A DNA stretch of 64,000 nt from Actinomycetota bacterium (GTDB lineage Bacteria > Actinomycetota > Geothermincolia > Geothermincolales > RBG-13-55-18): positions 186,001-250,000 of the forward strand of contig JACIXD010000002.1 in NCBI GenBank assembly GCA_014360645.1, read 5' to 3'. Below the pieces are notes generated by a model. That model ran no database searches, had not been told where the DNA came from, and saw only the letters and a program-made list of their open reading frames with translations. The position numbers and the translations under genes are program-made. Below, piece after piece: positions 17,247 through 25,816 of this stretch (its first letter is position 1; the number at the start of each line of letters is the position of its first letter).

Positions 17247-18779
17247 CTACCCTATGCCGTAATCCTCTCCGGTGATGGCGGAGGCGCAGAGGATGCCGCT
17301 GGAGCAGGCGCAGTCCATCGCCACGCCGTAGCCGCGGACGGTATCGCCCGCGAAGTACAGGCCCTCCACCCCCGGCGCCTTGACGTCGGGCTTGAGGCTG
17401 CCCGCCTGACTCACGCTCTTAGCTACCCCCTCCAGCTTCACGCACACCGGATAGAGTTCCCATTCGATGCACTCCTTGAAGCCGGGGTAGATGCTCTCCA
17501 GGAAATCGGGAACCGCCCTAACCACCTTCATCACCAGTTCGCGGTTATGGGACTCCGCCTCAGTGAGGGGGAGGTAGGCGGTGAAGAGGTGCTTTCCCGC
17601 CGGGGCGCATCCGGGTTCGATATAGGACTGGATGTTCCAGGCCATGTAGACGTCCCAGTCGAACCCCTCGGACCTGGGTACCACGCAGGGCGTCTTCATG
17701 AGTCGTCGGGCATGATCCTCGGGTACGGGTAGGTCGGAAAGCCCAATATAAGGCGAGAGGCTGCCGTATCCATAGAGCGATCTCACGCGGGAGACGAAAT
17801 CGGCCGGGAAGGCCGCCTCGTCCGCGTACTCGAACAGCTCCTGCACCGGGATGTTGAAGACCACGCGCTCGGCGGCGATGAACTCCCCCTCGCCGTCGCC
17901 CTCCACCCTGACTCCGGCGACCTTTCCGCCCTCGAGGGCGATCTCCTTTACCTTGCTTCCGAGGCACACCTCGCCGCCGAAATCGCGCAGTCTCCCAGCC
18001 ACCGCTTCGCTCCACGCCATCACCCCGTCGCGGGTGAAGCCGCCCACATAAACCGAGCCTCCCTTAAGGACGGCGGGCGCCAGCACCTGGGAGGAGTAGC
18101 GCAGGATATCCCCGATGGAGATGTCGTGCGGATTGTTGATGGTGGTGATAAGGGTTCCGATGCAGCGGAAATAATCGTAGAGCACCGGGCTCTCCGCGAA
18201 CCCCGTCTTCACCAGGTGGTCGTGGAGGGAGACGCGGTCGAGCTCACGCGCCTGCTCCGGCGTGAGCGACATGAGGTCGCCGAAGAAATCCAGGAACCTC
18301 TTGTTGATCCGCTTTAGCTCCGCTTTTATCTTCTCGTCCAGGTCATTCCCCTCGCTCAACGGCGGCTCGCGGTAGAACTCCCCGTTTATCCATGAACCGG
18401 TGAGGAAGGGGACGATCTCCACCTCGCGTGCTCCGTAACCCCCGATGAGATCGCGCAGCCGGGCGAAGTATCCCTCCCCCGCCACGCTCACGCCGTGATA
18501 GCCCAGGTCGAGTACATATCCGTCGAGGGTCCCCTCCTCGGCCATCTTGTCGAGGGAGGGGACGCTCTCAACGAGGTAAGAGTACTGGCCGGCGAGAAGC
18601 CTCCGGTACCATCCGGTTCCCTTTTCCCTCAATTCCTCGCCGCGCAGGGACATCGCCCTTCCGCCCACACGGTCGTCTTTTTCCAATACCAGGGTCTTGA
18701 GCCCCTCCTTTGCCAGCAGCGCACCGGCTGACAGCCCTCCGACGCCAGCTCCTATTACCACCACATCCCACTTTTCCAC
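17247..18779 (-). CDS. NAD(P)/FAD-dependent oxidoreductase, phytoene-desaturase-like
   Basis: A 510-residue flavoprotein of the CrtI/amine-oxidase-like superfamily. The Rossmann motif 'VVVIGAGVGGLSAGALLAKEG' opens the protein and is followed by 'EKDDRVGGRAMS', the dinucleotide-binding continuation. The C-terminal 'GLYFAGDTVRGYGVAMDCA' is the FAD-closing motif. The start is GTG 18779 with GGAGG 6 bases upstream. Family members desaturate or isomerise carotenoids, reduce retinol-like polyenes or oxidise amines. No carotenoid genes are nearby, so the substrate is unknown. It is a single-gene unit on the minus strand, ending at the duplicated terminator region. Confidence 0.82.
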   Translation of the reverse strand: MEKWDVVVIGAGVGGLSAGALLAKEGLKTLVLEKDDRVGGRAMSLRGEELREKGTGWYRRLLAGQYSYLVESVPSLDKMAEEGTLDGYVLDLGYHGVSVAGEGYFARLRDLIGGYGAREVEIVPFLTGSWINGEFYREPPLSEGNDLDEKIKAELKRINKRFLDFFGDLMSLTPEQARELDRVSLHDHLVKTGFAESPVLYDYFRCIGTLITTINNPHDISIGDILRYSSQVLAPAVLKGGSVYVGGFTRDGVMAWSEAVAGRLRDFGGEVCLGSKVKEIALEGGKVAGVRVEGDGEGEFIAAERVVFNIPVQELFEYADEAAFPADFVSRVRSLYGYGSLSPYIGLSDLPVPEDHARRLMKTPCVVPRSEGFDWDVYMAWNIQSYIEPGCAPAGKHLFTAYLPLTEAESHNRELVMKVVRAVPDFLESIYPGFKECIEWELYPVCVKLEGVAKSVSQAGSLKPDVKAPGVEGLYFAGDTVRGYGVAMDCACSSGILCASAITGEDYGIG

Positions 18780-18889
18780 TTTCTTCCTCCTTTTGAACCG
18801 TCGAGAAGCAACCCCCTCCCGCCATAATAATAGCGCAACCGGCGCTCACAGGTGGTATTCGGTTATCGGATCATCGGTTTCCACCGCTT

Positions 18890-19080
18890 GCGCCGCAGGC
18901 GCTACGGTGCCGGTGCCTGTGCGGCGGGGTGTCATCCTTTATCGCGCGAGAGCCTGCATCGCGAAAGCGATAGCGCCGCAGGCGCTACGGTGTCCAGCGC
19001 TTAGGGGCTGGGGGCTATCGTTTCACAATCGACAGTCTGCATCGCGTAAGCGATAGCGCCGCAGGCGCTACGGTGTCCAG
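18890..19080. repeat. REP-like palindromic repeats, two full copies and one partial
   Basis: Two 44-bp copies (18954-18997 and 19037-19080, period 83) differ by one base in the first hairpin loop. Each has two small palindromes, ATCGCGaaAGCGAT-like and GCGCCGCAGGCGC. A partial copy holding only the second palindrome and its GCTACGGTG tail is at 18890-18909. A further stem GCCTGGAC/GTCCAGGC lies at 19082-19110. The array fills the gap between the FAD oxidoreductase promoter and the acyl-CoA synthetase stop, and no gene is seen in it. The pattern resembles REP/BIME elements. Confidence 0.85.
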
Positions 19081-19164
19081 TGCCTGGACGGAGCGTAGCG
19101 AGGTCCAGGCCTGGCACGCATACGCCCGCACATACAAAATGTCCCATGTCCGGGGCTGACCCCA

Positions 19165-21102
19165 TCAGCTTCTGCGGACCGGTATGTCGTCCAGCGCCTG
19201 CGGGTTCTCCACCGAGGCCAGGTCCCCCAGCTCCTCCCCAAGGTATCGGGCTTTGATGAGGCGGCGCACGATCTTGGCGGAGCGGGTCTTGGGCAGGGCG
19301 GGCACGAAATGCACCTCGTCGGGACGTCCCACCTTGCCCAGGAAGTCGGCTGCCCTGTCCTTGATGGACTCCGCGAGCTCGGAGGTGGGCTTGAAGTCGG
19401 GCCTTAGGACCACAAAGCACACCACCGCCTCCCCCTTGATGTCGTGGGGGACGCCGATGGCCGCCGCCTCCGTGACCGCCTCGTGCTCCATCAAGGCAGC
19501 CTCGATCTCCGCGGGGCCGGTGCGCCGCCCCGAGACCTTGATGGTGTCGTCGGAGCGGCCGTGCAGGAACCAGAAGCCGTCCTCGTCCACGCTGGCCCAG
19601 TCGCCGTGGTACCACACGCCGGGCCAGCGCGACCAGTAGGTCTCCAGGTAGCGCTCAGGGTCGCGCCAGAAGCCCCGGGTCATGGAGGGGGCGGGCTTGA
19701 CCGCCACCAGGTGCCCCTTCTCCCCTCGCACCGGCCGGCCCTCGTCGTCGTAGACGTCTATGGCCATGCCCAGCCCGGGGCCGCGCAGGGTGATGGGCTT
19801 GAGGTCGGTGATGGGCAGGGGGGAGAGGAAGCAGCCCACGATCTCGGTGCCCCCGGAGATGTTGATGATGGGGAGCTTTCCCCGGCCCACCTTCTCGAAG
19901 TACCACATCCAGGATTCGGGGTCCCAGGGCTCCCCGGTGGAGCCCAGGATGCGCAGGCTGGAGAGGTCGTGCTTGTCTATCCAGGACTCCCCGAAGCGCA
20001 TGAGCATGCGGATGGCGGTGGGGGAGATGCCGAAGGTGCTTATGGCGTGGCGCTCGGTGAGCTCCCAGAGGCGGTCCGGCTCGGGGTAGTCGGGGACCCC
20101 CTCGAAGATCACGAAGGTGCCCCCGAAGTTCATCACCCCGATGATCATCCAGGGCCCCATCATCCAGCCGATGTCGGTGAGCCAGAAGAAGATGTCCTCC
20201 TGCTTGACGTCGAAGTAGTAGCCCAGCTCCTTGCATATCTGGGCCAGGCAGCCCCCGTGGGTGTGCACCGCGCCCTTGGGGGCGCCGGTGGTGCCGGAGG
20301 TGTAGATGATCATGGCGTGGTCCTCGGAGTCCATCTCCTCCGTGGGGCAGTCCTCGGGGAGGCCTTGCACCAGCTGGTGCATCCAGATGTCGCGTATGGC
20401 GTGCCACGGGATGTCGATGCCCACACGCTTCAGCACCACCACGTGCTTCACGGAGGGCACCTGGTCCACCGCCTCGTCGGCGTTCTCCTTGATGGGGAAG
20501 ACCTTGCCCCTGCGCATGGACCCGTCGGCGGTGATGAGCACCTTGGCCTCGGCGTTGCGCAGGCGAGCCGCCAGGGGGGCGGGCCCGAAACCGGAGAAGA
20601 TGGGGATGGTGATGGCCCCCACCTTCCAGCAGGCCAGGAGGGAGAAGATGATCTGGGGGCTCATGGGCATGTAGATGCCCACGGTGTCGCCCTTTCCCAC
20701 CCGCAGGTTCTTGAGGGCGTTGGCCATCTTGCAGGTCTCGCGGTAGACGTCCCCGTAGGTGTAGCGGCGGATGGCGCCGTCGTCGCCCTCCCAGATGAAG
20801 GCGAGCTTGTTCCTCACCGGGGTCCGCATGTGCTTGTCCAGGCAGTTGAGGACGATGTTGGTCTTGCCGCCCAGGTACCACTTCGCCCACTGGATGCCCT
20901 CCGAGGTGTCCAGCACCCTCTCGTACGGTCGGTACCAGCGGATGTCCAGGTCCTCCATGATGGCGTCCCAGAACCACTCCAGCTCCTCGGTGCTCCTGGC
21001 GAGCAGCTCCTCGTAGGTGGAGATGCCGTGCTTGCGCATGAACCTGGTGATGTTGGCCTTCTCGATGTAGTCCCCGTACGGTTTCCAGACGACCTCGCTC
21101 AT
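19165..21102 (-). CDS. acyl-CoA synthetase, AMP-forming (acetyl-CoA synthetase-like)
   Basis: A 645-residue ANL-superfamily ligase that would activate acetate or a short acid to acyl-CoA through an acyl-adenylate. Features: the ACS N-terminal region, the P-loop-like 'YTSGTTGAPKG' (~residue 270), 'GGTEIVG' (A5 motif), 'YHGDWASVDEDGFWFLHGR' with the hinge Asp, and the C-terminal 'LPKTRSAKIVRR' holding the catalytic Lys. Length matches Acs. The canonical acetate-pocket Trp (position 414 in Salmonella Acs) cannot be placed with confidence by eye, so chain length is open. The stop abuts a TGGGGTCAG-type repeat end. A promoter is visible at 21325-21353, leaving a ~215-nt leader. Confidence 0.9.
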   Translation of the reverse strand: MSEVVWKPYGDYIEKANITRFMRKHGISTYEELLARSTEELEWFWDAIMEDLDIRWYRPYERVLDTSEGIQWAKWYLGGKTNIVLNCLDKHMRTPVRNKLAFIWEGDDGAIRRYTYGDVYRETCKMANALKNLRVGKGDTVGIYMPMSPQIIFSLLACWKVGAITIPIFSGFGPAPLAARLRNAEAKVLITADGSMRRGKVFPIKENADEAVDQVPSVKHVVVLKRVGIDIPWHAIRDIWMHQLVQGLPEDCPTEEMDSEDHAMIIYTSGTTGAPKGAVHTHGGCLAQICKELGYYFDVKQEDIFFWLTDIGWMMGPWMIIGVMNFGGTFVIFEGVPDYPEPDRLWELTERHAISTFGISPTAIRMLMRFGESWIDKHDLSSLRILGSTGEPWDPESWMWYFEKVGRGKLPIINISGGTEIVGCFLSPLPITDLKPITLRGPGLGMAIDVYDDEGRPVRGEKGHLVAVKPAPSMTRGFWRDPERYLETYWSRWPGVWYHGDWASVDEDGFWFLHGRSDDTIKVSGRRTGPAEIEAALMEHEAVTEAAAIGVPHDIKGEAVVCFVVLRPDFKPTSELAESIKDRAADFLGKVGRPDEVHFVPALPKTRSAKIVRRLIKARYLGEELGDLASVENPQALDDIPVRRS

Positions 21103-21309
21103 CCTTCGCTCCCCCTTTCGATGCGTTTCCGTTCTCTCCCTCCCCGTCTCCTGTGAGTGAGACCTCGAAACCCTGGAACGTCTCCTCTGCCGGTGCCGCG
21201 AATGTGATGCCGGTAAGCCGCGTGAGCTGATGCGTCTGAGGGTTGGAACCGCGCTGCGAAAATGCTGCTGCGTTGCCCAGATGTCGCGCCTTGTCTGCTA
21301 TCGAGTATC

Positions 21310-21320
21310 CCCTATTAGGG
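21310..21320. promoter_or_regulatory. operator-like palindrome at the predicted acyl-CoA synthetase transcription start
   Basis: CCCTA-T-TAGGG, a perfect 5+1+5 inverted repeat immediately downstream of the -10 box at 21325-21330 on the minus strand. A regulator bound here would block initiation. It is a short palindrome, so chance occurrence cannot be excluded. Confidence 0.35.
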
Positions 21321-21324
21321 ATTT

Positions 21325-21353
21325 ATTAAACACGGCGCGGAGCAAAATGACAA
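21325..21353 (-). promoter_or_regulatory. promoter of the acyl-CoA synthetase gene
   Basis: Minus strand: -35 TTGTCA (21348-21353), 17-bp spacer, -10 TTTAAT (21325-21330); each box matches consensus at five of six positions. Confidence 0.6.
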
Positions 21354-21368
21354 GTGCTCCTTAACAGT

Positions 21369-21397
21369 TTGCCAGCCAAATCGCCAGATGATATCCT
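21369..21397 (+). promoter_or_regulatory. possible promoter of the CoA-transferase operon
   Basis: Plus strand: -35 TTGCCA (21369-21374), 17-bp spacer, TATCCT (21392-21397). It would start transcription near 21404, about 45 nt before the ATG. The minus-strand promoter for acyl-CoA synthetase lies only 16 bp away, so the two units are divergently transcribed from one small regulatory region. Confidence 0.42.
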
Positions 21398-21448
21398 ACA
21401 TATCAACCTGCAGGAGATTCCTTGCGCAAAGACGAGGGAGGGAAGAGT

Positions 21449-22447
21449 ATGTTTGAAGTCGTCGCCGAAGGAACCGGCCCCCTCTTCATGGATCCCGACG
21501 CCGACAAGGCGCGGGAGTTCTTCCGCACCAAGACCCGGGCCATGGTGAGCAAGGTGATGACCGTCAGCGAGGCGGTGGGAAGATTCGTCCACGACGGCGA
21601 TTACCTGGCCATCGGCGGTTTCGGGGCCAACCGCATCCCCACGGCCGTATGTCACGAGATCGTGAGGCAGCGCAAGAAAAACCTGGCCTTCGCCGGCCAC
21701 ACCTCCACGCATGATTTCCAGATCCTTGCAGCGGGAGAGGTCTTCAACCGCTGCGACATCGCCTACATCATCGGGCTGGAGGCGCGCGGCCTCTCGCCCA
21801 ACGCGCGGCGCTACATGGAGAGCGGAAAGGTGGAGTGCTGCGAGTGGACCAACTACGGCATGGCCTGCCGCCTCAAGGCCGCGGCGGCCGGCGTCTCCTT
21901 CATGCCCGCGCGCAACATGATGGGCACCGACACCTTCAAGCACAGCGCCGCCAAGGTGGTGAAGTGCCCCTTCACGGGGGAGAACTACGTGCTCTACCCC
22001 GCCCTCTGGCCCGACGTCTCGGCCATCCACGTGCATGAGGCGGACATCTACGGCAACTGCCGCATCAAGGGCATCTCCGTGGCCGACCTGGAGCTGGCGC
22101 GCGCCTCCAAGCGCCTCATCATCACCACCGAGCGCCTCATACCCAACGAGGAGATACGCTCCGACCCCACCTCCACCCTCATCCCCTACTACCTGGTGGA
22201 CGCGGTGTGCGAGGTGCCCTTCGGGAGCTACCCGGGCAACATGCCCTACGAGTACTTCTCCGACGAGGAACACCTCCGGCAGTGGCTGAACGTGGAGAAG
22301 GACCCCGAGGAGTTCAAACAGTTCCTGGACAAGTACATCTACCGGACCCGCGACTTCAACCAGTACCTGGAGCTCTGCGGAGGCCTGGAGCGCATCAACG
22401 AGCTGCGCGCCATAGAACACCTCATCGACCTCGACGGGAGGGGGTAG
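21449..22447 (+). CDS. CoA-transferase family I, subunit A (glutaconate CoA-transferase-like)
   Basis: A 332-residue subunit of a heteromeric CoA-transferase, which moves CoA between acyl-CoA and a free acid. 'YLAIGGFGANRIPTA' near residue 50 is the conserved glycine-rich loop of the alpha subunit. GGAGGG lies 7 bases before ATG 21449; an in-frame start at 21422 lacks a ribosome site. Subunit B begins 2 bases past the stop. The length (332) is close to GctA. The acyl specificity is not visible; opposite the acyl-CoA synthetase gene, it fits short-chain acid metabolism. Confidence 0.87.
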   Translation: MFEVVAEGTGPLFMDPDADKAREFFRTKTRAMVSKVMTVSEAVGRFVHDGDYLAIGGFGANRIPTAVCHEIVRQRKKNLAFAGHTSTHDFQILAAGEVFNRCDIAYIIGLEARGLSPNARRYMESGKVECCEWTNYGMACRLKAAAAGVSFMPARNMMGTDTFKHSAAKVVKCPFTGENYVLYPALWPDVSAIHVHEADIYGNCRIKGISVADLELARASKRLIITTERLIPNEEIRSDPTSTLIPYYLVDAVCEVPFGSYPGNMPYEYFSDEEHLRQWLNVEKDPEEFKQFLDKYIYRTRDFNQYLELCGGLERINELRAIEHLIDLDGRG

Positions 22448-22449
22448 AG

Positions 22450-23217
22450 ATGACCGAGTACAACACCATGGAGCTGATGATCTGCGCCGCCGCCCGCAAC
22501 CTGGAGGACGGTAAAGCCGTGGCGGTGGGCACCGGCGCCCCCTGCGCCGCCGCCATGCTGGCCCAGAAGGCCTACGCCCCCAACCTGGTGATCATCTTCG
22601 AGGCGGGAGGGATCGCCCCCCTGCTCCCCACCATGCCCATCTCGGTGGGGGACTCCCGCACCTACTACAAAGCGGTGATGGCCAGCGGAATGTGCGAGGT
22701 CATGGAGACCATCTCCCGCGGCCTGGTGGACTACTGCTTCCTGGGCGGCGCCCAGATCGACATGTACGGTAACATCAACTCCACGGTCATCGGCGACTGG
22801 GAGAAGCCCAAGGTGCGCTTCCCCGGCTCCGGCGGGGCCAACGACTTCGGATCCATGGCCTGGAAGATCATGGTCATCACCCCCCAGGACGCCCGCCGCT
22901 TCGTGGAGCGGGTGAGCTTCATCACCACGCCGGGCTATCTCGAAGGCCCGGGGGCGCGCGAGGCCGCCGGCCTGCCTGCCGATACCGGGCCGCACAAGGT
23001 GATCACCAACATGGCGGTGATGGGGTTCGACCCCGAGAGCAAGCGCATGCGCGTGGAATCCATCCATAAGGGCTATACCTTCGACGACGTGCAGGAAAAC
23101 ACCGGCTTCGAGCTCCTCAAGGCCCCCGAGGTGGTGGAGACCCCCGAGCCCACGGAGGAGGAGCTGCGTCTCCTACGCGAGGAGGTCGATCCCAACCGCT
23201 ACATCATCGGGCGCTAG
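22450..23217 (+). CDS. CoA-transferase family I, subunit B
   Basis: A 255-residue beta subunit paired with the preceding gene. 'VIIFEAGGIAP' (~residue 48) carries the Glu expected to form the glutamyl-CoA thioester. 'GGAQIDMYGNINSTVIGDW' and 'GSGGANDFGS' are family signatures of GctB-like proteins. The start ATG 22450 has the subunit A stop and AGGGGGTAG just upstream, a coupled arrangement. The frame extends upstream as an artefact through subunit A. The tail (~residues 215-255) is acidic. Hairpins at 23249-23316 follow the stop. Confidence 0.88.
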   Translation: MTEYNTMELMICAAARNLEDGKAVAVGTGAPCAAAMLAQKAYAPNLVIIFEAGGIAPLLPTMPISVGDSRTYYKAVMASGMCEVMETISRGLVDYCFLGGAQIDMYGNINSTVIGDWEKPKVRFPGSGGANDFGSMAWKIMVITPQDARRFVERVSFITTPGYLEGPGAREAAGLPADTGPHKVITNMAVMGFDPESKRMRVESIHKGYTFDDVQENTGFELLKAPEVVETPEPTEEELRLLREEVDPNRYIIGR

Positions 23218-23248
23218 GGGCGGGATCACCCTCTCGTCCGTCGGATGA

Positions 23249-23316
23249 CCGTCACCCCGCCGCGCGCGGACGGGCGCCGGCGCCGCCCGCGCGCGGTATG
23301 ATCATCATCGTGACGG
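23249..23316. repeat. nested strong inverted repeats between CoA-transferase and kinase genes
   Basis: Outer arms CCGTCAC (23249-23255) and GTGACGG (23310-23316) enclose two copies of the self-complementary CCGCGCGCGG (23260-23269 and 23287-23296). Between these lies GGCGCCGGCGCC. There is no T-run. It could act as a transcription or mRNA-stability structure after the CoA-transferase operon. Confidence 0.6.
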
Positions 23317-23479
23317 CGGCATGCCGTATCCCCCTACCTTATCCGCGGCGCCCGCGGCCACCGCCCCTCGCGGGCATGATCACTCTCGTTGCGCGCAGAA
23401 CACCGCAGTGGTAGCTTTAAGGCGAGTTCTTCTTTCGGCCCTCGCGTTATGAGAGCTCCGGCGAGACGGGCTGCTGGGT

Positions 23480-25726
23480 TTGTCCATGCATCACCGCCTC
23501 TCCCTTACCCGGCGGGTTGAGTGGAAAGCTTCGACCCCTTTTGAGAGGATAGATCTGATCCCTGAACTCGAGACCATCACGGCGGGAAGCCACCTCTGCC
23601 ACCTCTACGCATCGCGGGGAGAACGGCGGAAAACAGCCCTTTCCTTCCTCTACCGAGGCCTGGAGCGCGGCGAAAAGACGGTCTACGTCGGAGACCGGAA
23701 AAGCCGGGCGGCCATCACGGAGGGACTCGCGGAGATGGGCGTCGACGTACCCTCATGCCTCGCCAGCGGGCAGCTCATGACCCTGCCGGCCGAGGAGACC
23801 TATCTCCCGGAAGGGACCTTCGACCCCGCCGTGACGCTGGGCTTCTGGACACGACTGGAGGAAATGGCCCGCGGCGAGGGTTGGGCGGGACTACGCGCAG
23901 CGGGGGAGATGTCCTGGGTCCTCACCCGTCCTCCTGGATGGGAAAAGTTCGTGGAATACGAGGCGGAGGTCAACCGGCTTCCCGCGGCGGAGAACTGCGT
24001 CCTGCTGTGCCAGTACGACCGCGCGGCCTTCGACCCCCGTTTCCTCCTCGACCTCCTGCGCGTGCACCCCCTGGTGGCGGTGGACGGAGAGGTCTTTGAC
24101 AACCCTTACTACCTGCCTCCGGGAGAGTTCCTGCATAACATGAGCACGTCTTCGGTGCTCCACTACCACCTCGAGCAGATGAAGGAACGCAAGATCGCCC
24201 TCTCCGAGGTCCTGGCGGCGCGGGAGTTCGCCGAGGCCATCGTGGAGACGGTGCGCGAGCCCCTGCTGGTGCTGGACGCGGACCTGCGGGTGGTGAGCGC
24301 CAACCGCTCTTTCTACCGCACCTTCCAGGTGGGAGCGGAAGAGACGGTGGGCAGGCTCGTCTACGAGCTCGGCGACCGCGAGTGGGACATCCCGGAGCTC
24401 CGCGGCCTGCTGGAGGACATCCTCCCCCTGAACACCTCCTTCGAAGGCCTGGAGGTGGAGCGCGAATTCCCGCGCATCGGCCGGAAGTCCATGGTGCTCA
24501 ACGCCCGCCGCATCCATCACGGCGGGCACCGTGCCGAGATGATCCTCCTGGCCCTCGAGGATGCCACGGCGCTAAGGAAGGCCGAGGAGAGGATGCGCGG
24601 CCTTAGCCGGCTCTATCTCTCGCTGGGAGCAGATTTCCTCTCCAACATGGAGAGCGTCATCGTGACCTGTCGCGGCCTGCTCGCCGCCGAGTTCGCCGTC
24701 TACGCCAGGCCGGAGGGCGGGAAGCTCTCCCTCCTCACCACCCTCCCCGGAGAGGAGGGCTTCTTCATCTGCGAGCGCCCCTCCGACTTCGCCGGCTGGC
24801 CCCTGCTGGCGGGGAACGGCGGCGGGTTCCTGGCCGCGGCGCCGGGAGAGGGGGAGCGGAACCTGGGCGGGGACCCGCTGGCGGCCAGGCACGGCTGCCG
24901 CTTCTTCCTCGGCGTCCCGGTGCTCTTGGACGGTCACCCCAAGGGCGTGCTCGGCGTATATGCCGGCGAGCGGGGGGCGGCAGGCGAGGACGAGCGCGAG
25001 ACGCTCGCCCTGCTGGCGCGCGCCCTGCAGATCGAGGAGGAGCGCCTGGCCAGGGAAAGGGGCCTGAAGGACTTCATCGACGTCGCCTCCCACGAGCTGC
25101 GCCACCCCGTCACCATCATCAAGGGGTACGCCCTCACCCTCAAGGAGCGCATGGGTGAGCTTGCCGGCGAGCGGGTGAGGGAGATGCTCACCGCCATAGA
25201 CCAGGGCTCCGACCGCATCACGCGCCTGGTGGAGAGCCTCCTGGACACCTCCAATATCGAGCGCGGGCGCTTTCAGCTCGAGCCGGAGGAGACGGATCTC
25301 TCCTCGCTCCTGCGCCAGGCCGTCGAGGAGACGGGGGCCCCGGAGGGGCGCATCCTGCTCACGTTGCGGGGGGAGCTCGGGAGCTGCCGCCTGGACCGTG
25401 ACCGCCTGCTGGAGGTGCTGTCCATCCTCCTCGACAACGCCAACAAGTTCTCTCCTCCGGGGACGGCGGTGGAGGTGGAGGCCGAGCGCATGGAGGGCGC
25501 CTGCCTGGTCTCGGTGCTGGACCGCGGCCCTGGCATCCCACCGGAAGAGCGGGAGCGCGTCTTCGACCGCTTTCACCAGTTGGAGCAGGTCCGCTTCCAT
25601 TCCAAGCCGGGAATGGGCATGGGCTTGTTCATCGCCCGCGAGATCGTCGAGCGCCATGGTGGAAAAATATGGTGCGAGAAACGCGCCGGCGGGGGATCTG
25701 CCTTCCGTTTCACCCTTCCTTTATGA
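23480..25726 (+). CDS. cytosolic sensor histidine kinase with MEDS, PAS and GAF-like domains
   Basis: A 748-residue hybrid sensor without transmembrane segments. Residues 30-215 match the MEDS/DcmR-type sensory domain ('FLYRGLERGEKTVYVGDRKS', 'AGEMSW'). Residues 240-350 form a PAS domain and 370-520 a degenerate GAF. The HisKA H-box has 'ASHELRHPVTIIKGY' with phospho-acceptor His538. The HATPase has N-box 'LLDNANKFS', 'DRGPGIPP' and 'GMGMGLFIAREIVERHGG'. MEDS kinases are thought to sense C1 compounds or redox state in archaea and actinobacteria. No response regulator is adjacent, so it is an orphan kinase. The start is uncertain: TTG 23480 or ATG 23486, both with weak ribosome sites. Confidence 0.88.
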   Translation: MSMHHRLSLTRRVEWKASTPFERIDLIPELETITAGSHLCHLYASRGERRKTALSFLYRGLERGEKTVYVGDRKSRAAITEGLAEMGVDVPSCLASGQLMTLPAEETYLPEGTFDPAVTLGFWTRLEEMARGEGWAGLRAAGEMSWVLTRPPGWEKFVEYEAEVNRLPAAENCVLLCQYDRAAFDPRFLLDLLRVHPLVAVDGEVFDNPYYLPPGEFLHNMSTSSVLHYHLEQMKERKIALSEVLAAREFAEAIVETVREPLLVLDADLRVVSANRSFYRTFQVGAEETVGRLVYELGDREWDIPELRGLLEDILPLNTSFEGLEVEREFPRIGRKSMVLNARRIHHGGHRAEMILLALEDATALRKAEERMRGLSRLYLSLGADFLSNMESVIVTCRGLLAAEFAVYARPEGGKLSLLTTLPGEEGFFICERPSDFAGWPLLAGNGGGFLAAAPGEGERNLGGDPLAARHGCRFFLGVPVLLDGHPKGVLGVYAGERGAAGEDERETLALLARALQIEEERLARERGLKDFIDVASHELRHPVTIIKGYALTLKERMGELAGERVREMLTAIDQGSDRITRLVESLLDTSNIERGRFQLEPEETDLSSLLRQAVEETGAPEGRILLTLRGELGSCRLDRDRLLEVLSILLDNANKFSPPGTAVEVEAERMEGACLVSVLDRGPGIPPEERERVFDRFHQLEQVRFHSKPGMGMGLFIAREIVERHGGKIWCEKRAGGGSAFRFTLPL

Positions 25727-25816
25727 CCGCCTCCGCCGTGAGGCCGCACGGCCGGTTGCGCCAAGCAGACATGCCGTCGCGAACTGCCGCCGCTCCGGGG
25801 AAGGCGGGCCTCCGTT

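Noticed and set aside
18890-19110. CRISPR or tRNA genes in the hairpin-rich region
   Set aside because: Only three irregular copies with similar spacers; no cloverleaf or T-loop sequence found.
19444-21156. 570-codon open frame on the plus strand
   Set aside because: Antisense to the acyl-CoA synthetase gene; no protein features.
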